From: Dugong dugon
Lineage: Eukaryota > Chordata > Mammalia > Sirenia > Dugongidae
Assembly (NCBI GenBank): GCA_030035585.1
Contig: CM057473.1
Span: forward strand, 12,016,501 to 12,080,500
Reading direction: 5' to 3'
Length of the DNA stretch: 64,000 bases
Shown here: piece after piece, positions 58,762-64,000 of the stretch
How positions within the stretch are numbered: position 1 is the first letter of the stretch
Layout of the letters: each line of letters opens with the position of its first letter
Notes under the pieces: model-generated
What the model was told of the DNA's origin: nothing
What the model saw: only the letters and a program-made list of their open reading frames with translations
The model's database searches: none
Position numbers and translations under genes: made by a program

Positions 58762-58915
58762 GACAGAATATTGCCTCCACTCCCGAATAATCCACATCCT
58801 AATCCTTGGAACCTGTGTTTATGTCACCTTATGTGGCAAAAAGGACTTTGCAGATGTGATTAAGTTAATGATATTGAGATGGGAAGATTATCTTGGGTCA
58901 CAGGAGTCTTCGTAT
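58762..58915 (+). mobile_element. MLT1-like LTR fragment
   Basis: MaLR LTR 5' part: 'ccgaataatccacatcctaa' (58782), 'ttatgtggcaaaaaggactt' (58828) and 'gcagatgtgattaagttaat' (58850). It stops at a (TATCTA)n run near 58916. Confidence 0.85.
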
Positions 58916-58933
58916 CTATATATCTATATCTAT

Positions 58934-59110
58934 GTTGTTGTTGTGTACTGTCGAGTGGATTCTGACTCACAGTGACCCTATGTGACATAGTAGAACTGCC
59001 TTATAGGTTGTAATCTTTATGAGCGCAGATCGCCAGGTCTTTTTTCCCATGGAGTGGCTAGTGGGTTCAAACCGCGACCTTTCAGTTAGCATCTGAGTGC
59101 TTAACCATTG
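58934..59110 (-). repeat. AfroSINE, second long variant
   Basis: Minus-strand copy starting 'gttgttgttgtgtactgtcg', with the middle block 'gtaatctttatgagcgcaga'. It sits inside a (TATCTA)n simple repeat, which resumes at about 59115. Confidence 0.9.
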
Positions 59111-60570
59111 CTTGTATCTGTGTCTATATCTATACCTTCAAGAGATATGGTAAAAGGAGTTACGTATGTTGCCCAGGTAATTTTATACAGTTTTTTTGTG
59201 CAACCCATTAATAAAACCCGTCTAATCTTGTTGCTGGGAAATATTTTGCATTGTGCTATAATCTAACCATGAATAGTGTGTTTTTTTTTAATTGCCTAGT
59301 TTTCCACCATGTTATTAAATTATATCAAAAATTAAAACATAATGGTAGTTCTTAAAGATTGTACATAATATTTTTATGGGTAAAAATTAAACAGTAAAAT
59401 GGTTACAGATTATGCCCTTAAAATATAAAATAAACATAATTATAGTACAATTTTGTTACCCTCATTATTAAGGTAAAAATGTGTTGTAAAATAGACCACT
59501 TGTTTTCTTTCTCTAAGAAACGCAGACTGTATAGGTCAAGTCAAGCAAAATCTCCACAGCAGGATATACAAATGTGAAATATTTCAAAAGGCAATGTTTC
59601 TATTCCTTGTAATTAGGCAATTAATTCTACTGGCATTTATAGGCTGCCTGTGGTGAAAGAAAATGAGTTAAAGAAATGCTGTAAAATCAAATATTTCAAT
59701 TTTACTTTAAAGGTCACTGAATTATATGTCTTACCTCAGAAGTATTTAACTTGAAATAAATAAGTCAGGAAACAAATGAGCTGAATAACTCAAGTTGTGA
59801 AGTTTGCTACTTTAATTGGGACATAAAAGATTTTCTTTTTAAGAACTCACTGGTGGGTTTGATTGAATACATGATTATGGACTGTTTGTAAATGCCTTGT
59901 GCTACAGTTTATTTACTCCTCATTGTTTTGATTCAAAGATCTATGCATTGTATTTAGTATTTGGTTTCTCTTTTATGATTAAAAATATACAGTTAAAAAG
60001 ATACAGGGTTTTTTTAACATTATGTGACAGAAAAATACGTTTTCAGAGAGGATAAATACATACAGTCTTTGATGCCATATTCTGGGATAAAAATGAATTT
60101 ACCTGCTGAAAAATAATTAGTATTTAATAAAATTTATTTATTAGCTTAGTGTACAAAATTCAGATAATATTATTAATTAATTTATCTCTTTGTTGATGGT
60201 TAATATCTTAGTGGAAAAAAATAAAGCAATGTTTCAACAAATAAAATTTGACATAAAATATTTCAAGAGAAATATGTGGGAGTTTTGAATATCATATTTA
60301 TTAACAAAATGTGAACAGTATTTTCAAAAAGAGATAATAAATTTTCTTTTTAAACCCCATTGGGACACATACATTTGCACATATTTGGCTAAAAGGAAAA
60401 TCTGAATAAACTGTCAAAAAGGGAAAAATACAGTGACCACAAATAAATAAAACCAATAAACTAAAATGAAATGTTAAGAATAACAACAACAACAGAAAAA
60501 AGAAAAACACAGCTACCCTAAATGATACTTATTTCAAATGATAATCACAAATAATATTAGAAAATGATAG
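59111..60570. other. unrecognised AT-rich stretch
   Basis: About 1.5 kb, nothing recognised beyond the remainder of the (TATCTA)n repeat at its left edge. Confidence 0.45.
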
Positions 60571-60925
60571 TCTGTATCAGTGATCCCCTCTGTGGCAGAG
60601 ACTGCCATTTATCTCCTGAAATAGACTCAATACTTCTTTGCTATTAAGAGAAGTTATGGCTAGACCCTCCTCCAGCAGCTGGAAGTTACCTTTTTCAGCT
60701 TCTCTTGCAGCTACATAAGGGCTTACCTCTAGATTCTGACCCAACAGAAGATAGTAGAAGTGATGTGTATCAATGATAGTTCTGTTATTCAAGAAAAAGC
60801 ATGTGTCACACACTTCCTGTTTCTCCTTCCCACTGACTGCAGATGTAATGGTTAGAGCGCAAACAACCAATTAGGACTCTCTGCTGAATGTGGCAAAGCA
60901 ACAAGAGAGAAAGAGTCTGGGACCA
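60571..60925 (+). repeat. probable ancient interspersed repeat, family unknown
   Basis: The order 'agcttctcttgcagctacat', 'gaagtgatgtgtatc', 'cacttcctgtttctccttcc', 'gcagatgtaatggtta' and 'gtctgggaccatgac' follows a pattern that I recall from an old mammalian repeat, but I cannot name it with confidence. No coding frame. Confidence 0.4.
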
Positions 60926-63601
60926 TGACTACTGTAAACTATATTCCCAGCACAGAAAACCTACTTGGACTCATTTGTGAGAGAAAACAAAGTTCTATAA
61001 GATTTACTTTATGGAACCAAAATATCTAAAATATACTTGAACCACTATATGTTTATGGTACTTTATTATAGCTGCCTGAGATATATCCTGACTAGTATAT
61101 CTTTAATTTTTCTCTTCTCCATACCTCAGAGATATGTTCACACTCATAATTCATCATGTTAATTATTCTCCCCATTGATATGGCAAAAAGAATAGAATGC
61201 ATTAAATGCATTGAAGTGTCCAGTGGATTTTAATTCTTGCCAAATTATTTTACACATTTAAAGGAATAACAACCAAAATGCTAGCTTTTTCACTTGTTTG
61301 TTTGTCTCTAAAATTATTTAACCAAAAAATAAGAGAATTTATGAAGAATAACTGGAGACCTCTGGGGTCTGTTTTTAAAAAAAACACTATTAAAAAAAAC
61401 AATTAAAATGGTGAAATAATAGAATAGAGTAAAAGACCAGCTATAATAAGACATCTAGTACCAGATCAAATAATATATGAAAAGTTACTGATAGTGTTAG
61501 AACAATGGATAACATATTTTGAAGTAAAATTAAATCCCTTCTTTATGTTTCTAATGTGTGAGACGCAGTCAGGAATAAAATTCTAATAAATAAGTTTTCC
61601 TAGAAAAATCTGTAAGAAAAAGAATGAGACAATAGAAGAATATCAAAAAGGGCATAAACATATGTATCACAAAAGAAGAAAAGCAGATGTCCAATTCTAC
61701 TAATTCTATTACTTATCAGAACAATGCATATTTAAACACTAAATGAATGCTTTTCTGAGCTGCAAGAAATTCCCTAGCATACCACCAGCGAGCACTGCAA
61801 GGGAGGAGGGGAGAGGCTCTTACCTGACTTACAGCTTTCCAATGAGAAGATGAATGAAGGGTCTGAGATTAATAGAAGTGTAGAGAGGAATCTGACTAAT
61901 TTTACAATTCCAATGACTAATTTCCGCTTTTATATAACAGAAAAACACCAGGACTTGCAAGCTTAAAGCCCTCTTTTTAACTTTAGTTTTATGAAAAATG
62001 AACTTATTTTTTTCATACTTACTTTGTTGCAATGCATGGTATTTTTAACTTTCTTAAAATTGACTAGTAGCTATATTAACTAGGTAAAGAGGTTGGTATA
62101 TGTAGAATTGCTTTATAAGAAACTAACATTTGCTTTTATTCATTTCCACTTTCTTGAATAAAAACTTGGCAATTATGTTTAAATTATCCACTCAAGAAGA
62201 CTATGGCAATGGCATGTTTATTAAGCCTTATGATCAGGAATTGTAATTTCTCCCATTTTTATAGGAAAATGAACAGGGGCAGATTGTAAACAATACAAAA
62301 CAGAAGAACAGTTTGAAGAGGATTAGCTGACAAAGTAATTTCCCTGACTTGTGCTTAAATAGATGGCAGTATGAACTACTAGGAATAAAGAAAGGAAAAA
62401 GAAGAAGAAATGCAGAAGGAAAAGAGGACAGGAACTGACTCAGTGGGGACGTGAAAGAGTGTTAGAGAAGAGATAGAGAAAAAGATTGGGAAGCAGCATC
62501 AAGAGCTCTGCTTGATTGAAATAATATTACTTACTTTATGGAGGAAAAAGTGCAATGTCTAGACAACTAGAAAGGGCAATAAAAAGATGGTGTTTTTTCC
62601 TCCAGATTTCCACGACTATAGTGACAGGAAGTCCATAGGTGATGACTATCGAAGAGATCTTAAGTGTTTCATCGAAATTATTGGCTAGGAGGTTGACCTA
62701 TAGACAAGAAAAAAAAAAAAAAGGAAAAAATTCATAGGGTTAAATTTCCTACCATAAAAAATAATCTATCTGAATGTTTATAGTCTTATTAAATGTCTTA
62801 ACCATGTAAAATAATGCTCTTCATGGTATAAGGAGAAAACCAGTCTTAAATAAAGAACTAATTTAAATTCATTTCTGATTTCTGACTCTTAAATTTATAA
62901 AACAGGAAGGTGATTGACAAAATTACAAAGCTGGAGTTAGAGTAGCTAAATTCACTCTCAGTGTTTATGCGTTTTATTTCCCTTCTTTAGTGAACAGGAG
63001 TGGGCTATTTAGGGTCATTACTGAAAATGTACAATAAGTAAATCCACCCAATACCTCAATCTCAAAATCCACAGCAAATGCATGCACCGTATTCTATGTA
63101 TATATATACATATATTTTTTTTAAATTTAGAATTGACCATTAAATATTTAATTTCTAAAAGGCATTGAAAATATGTACAAAGCTCTAATCTCACTTTTGG
63201 TCACTAAGAAGAGATATTACAAACAGAAAATGATATATTTCAATAAGTTAAGACAATAAAATAATATATTGAGAAAATGAGATATAAAGATAGGAAAAGC
63301 TACCAGTTTTAAGAACATTGTGATCTTTATAAATTATAATAGATTATAATATTAATCAGTAAAATTCTATATTATTTATTACTATTGAATCTGTTTAATA
63401 ATGAGTAATCATTGCATAATTAAATATGTAGATATTTACATTCTCTGTCCACTGATATACGTTCTGTACGTACAGAAACTACATGTGTGAATTAAAAGTA
63501 TTTTCAAACTTAAGTGTATTTTTGTTTCATGAATAATTAAATATTTGTGTTTCATTCATCATATATATGTATATATATGTATATTTATACATTTAAACAA
63601 G
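60926..63601. other. unrecognised AT-rich stretch with AT microsatellites
   Basis: About 2.7 kb. A-run at 62709-62721, alternating AT/TATG tracts at about 63097-63118 and 63560-63592. No gene or recognised repeat. Confidence 0.45.
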
Positions 63602-63944
63602 GGGGTATTGGTGGTTCACTGATAGAATTCTTTCTCCCACACAGGAGACTCGGGTTTGATTCCCAGCCAATGCACCTATGCATAGCTACCACCTGTCTGT
63701 CAGTGGTGGCTTGCCTGATGCTATGATGTTGAACAAGTTTTAGCAGCACTTCCAGACTAAGACAGACTAGGAAGAAAGACCTGGTGATCTACGTCCAAAA
63801 ATCAGCCAATGAAAATTCCCTGTAGATCACAATTGTCTGACTCCCTTCTGGTCATGGGGATGATGCAGGCCCTGGCAATGTTTAGTTTCATTGTGTGTGG
63901 GGTAGCCACGAATTGAAGCCAACTTGACAGCAGCTAACAACAAA
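63602..63944 (+). repeat. tRNA-Gly-headed RTE-tailed SINE, best copy
   Basis: The head (63605-63675) reads like tRNA-Gly almost throughout: 'attggtggttcactgataga' covers the 5' arm and A box, 'actcgggtttgattcccagc' covers the B box and T arm, and 'caatgcacc' matches the acceptor end. It is followed by the RTE leader segment 'gactaagacagactagg' and the RTE 3' block 'aagccaacttgacagcagct' with 'aacaacaaat'. About 340 bp, non-coding. Confidence 0.88.
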
Positions 63945-63976
63945 TATTTGAGCAAAATTTCATTGACATAGTGATA

Positions 63977-64000
63977 CCAACCTCCACGCATCTGTCAGTG
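63977..64000 (+). mobile_element. start of another RTE leader, cut by window end
   Basis: 'ccaacctccacgcatctgtc' matches the beginning of the RTE leader seen at 23349 and 40740. The rest lies outside the window. Confidence 0.6.

Noticed and set aside
58247..58795. 182-codon frame on the minus strand
   Set aside because: It crosses an AfroSINE, unrelated sequence and the edge of an LTR, so it is not one gene.
1..64000. A new multi-gene biological system
   Set aside because: No cluster of intact genes exists. Every recognisable coding remnant belongs to a LINE, and all are broken.

Overview
This is a mammalian nuclear DNA window with no gene that I can recognise. It reads as an intergenic or intronic stretch made almost entirely of transposable-element remains in AT-rich sequence. 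The source is very probably an afrotherian, most likely an elephant or close relative. The reasons are 19 copies of the AfroSINE type of tRNA-derived SINE, many pieces of an RTE-clade LINE of the afrotherian kind, and a young-looking L1 with its own 5' UTR. The family names come from recognising sequence, not from a database search.

Layout. 1-3778: AT-rich DNA with one SINE and one ERV-type LTR relic. 3779-6866: a decayed RTE LINE (endonuclease and reverse transcriptase remains), cut in two by an L1 3'-end insertion at 5064-5884 that is flanked by a 13-bp target-site duplication. 7338-17653: a complete but dead L1. It has an intact 5' end, a tandemly duplicated 5' UTR unit, ORF1, ORF2, a 3' UTR, two poly(A) tracts and a 13-bp target-site duplication. 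Its ORF2 is split by a nested MaLR/ERVL-type provirus-like element (two LTRs, 12185-14084) inserted backwards with the 5-bp duplication AGCTT. 17654-24000: mostly unrecognised AT-rich sequence with an RTE end, a MIR and an internally deleted RTE-derived element. 24000-42200: a patchwork of AfroSINEs, RTE pieces, an old antisense L1 end and LTRs. 42766-48060: MaLR LTRs and an old L1 that itself carries an LTR and a U6 snRNA retropseudogene. 48061-64000: more AfroSINEs, a second broken RTE copy (55918-57969), a GA-rich tract and long unrecognised stretches.

How the parts relate. The window is a record of retrotransposition. L1 moved itself and the U6 copy. The RTE appears to have served as partner for at least three non-autonomous layouts: AfroSINE, an RTE 5'/3' fusion, and a tRNA-Gly-headed version of that fusion. 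All three end in recognisably RTE-like 3' sequence. Several insertions are nested (SINE in RTE tail, L1 in RTE, LTR element in L1, LTR and U6 in old L1), so their relative order can be read. No intact protein-coding frame of any element survives. I found no CRISPR, operon, origin or other prokaryotic system, and no convincing host exon.
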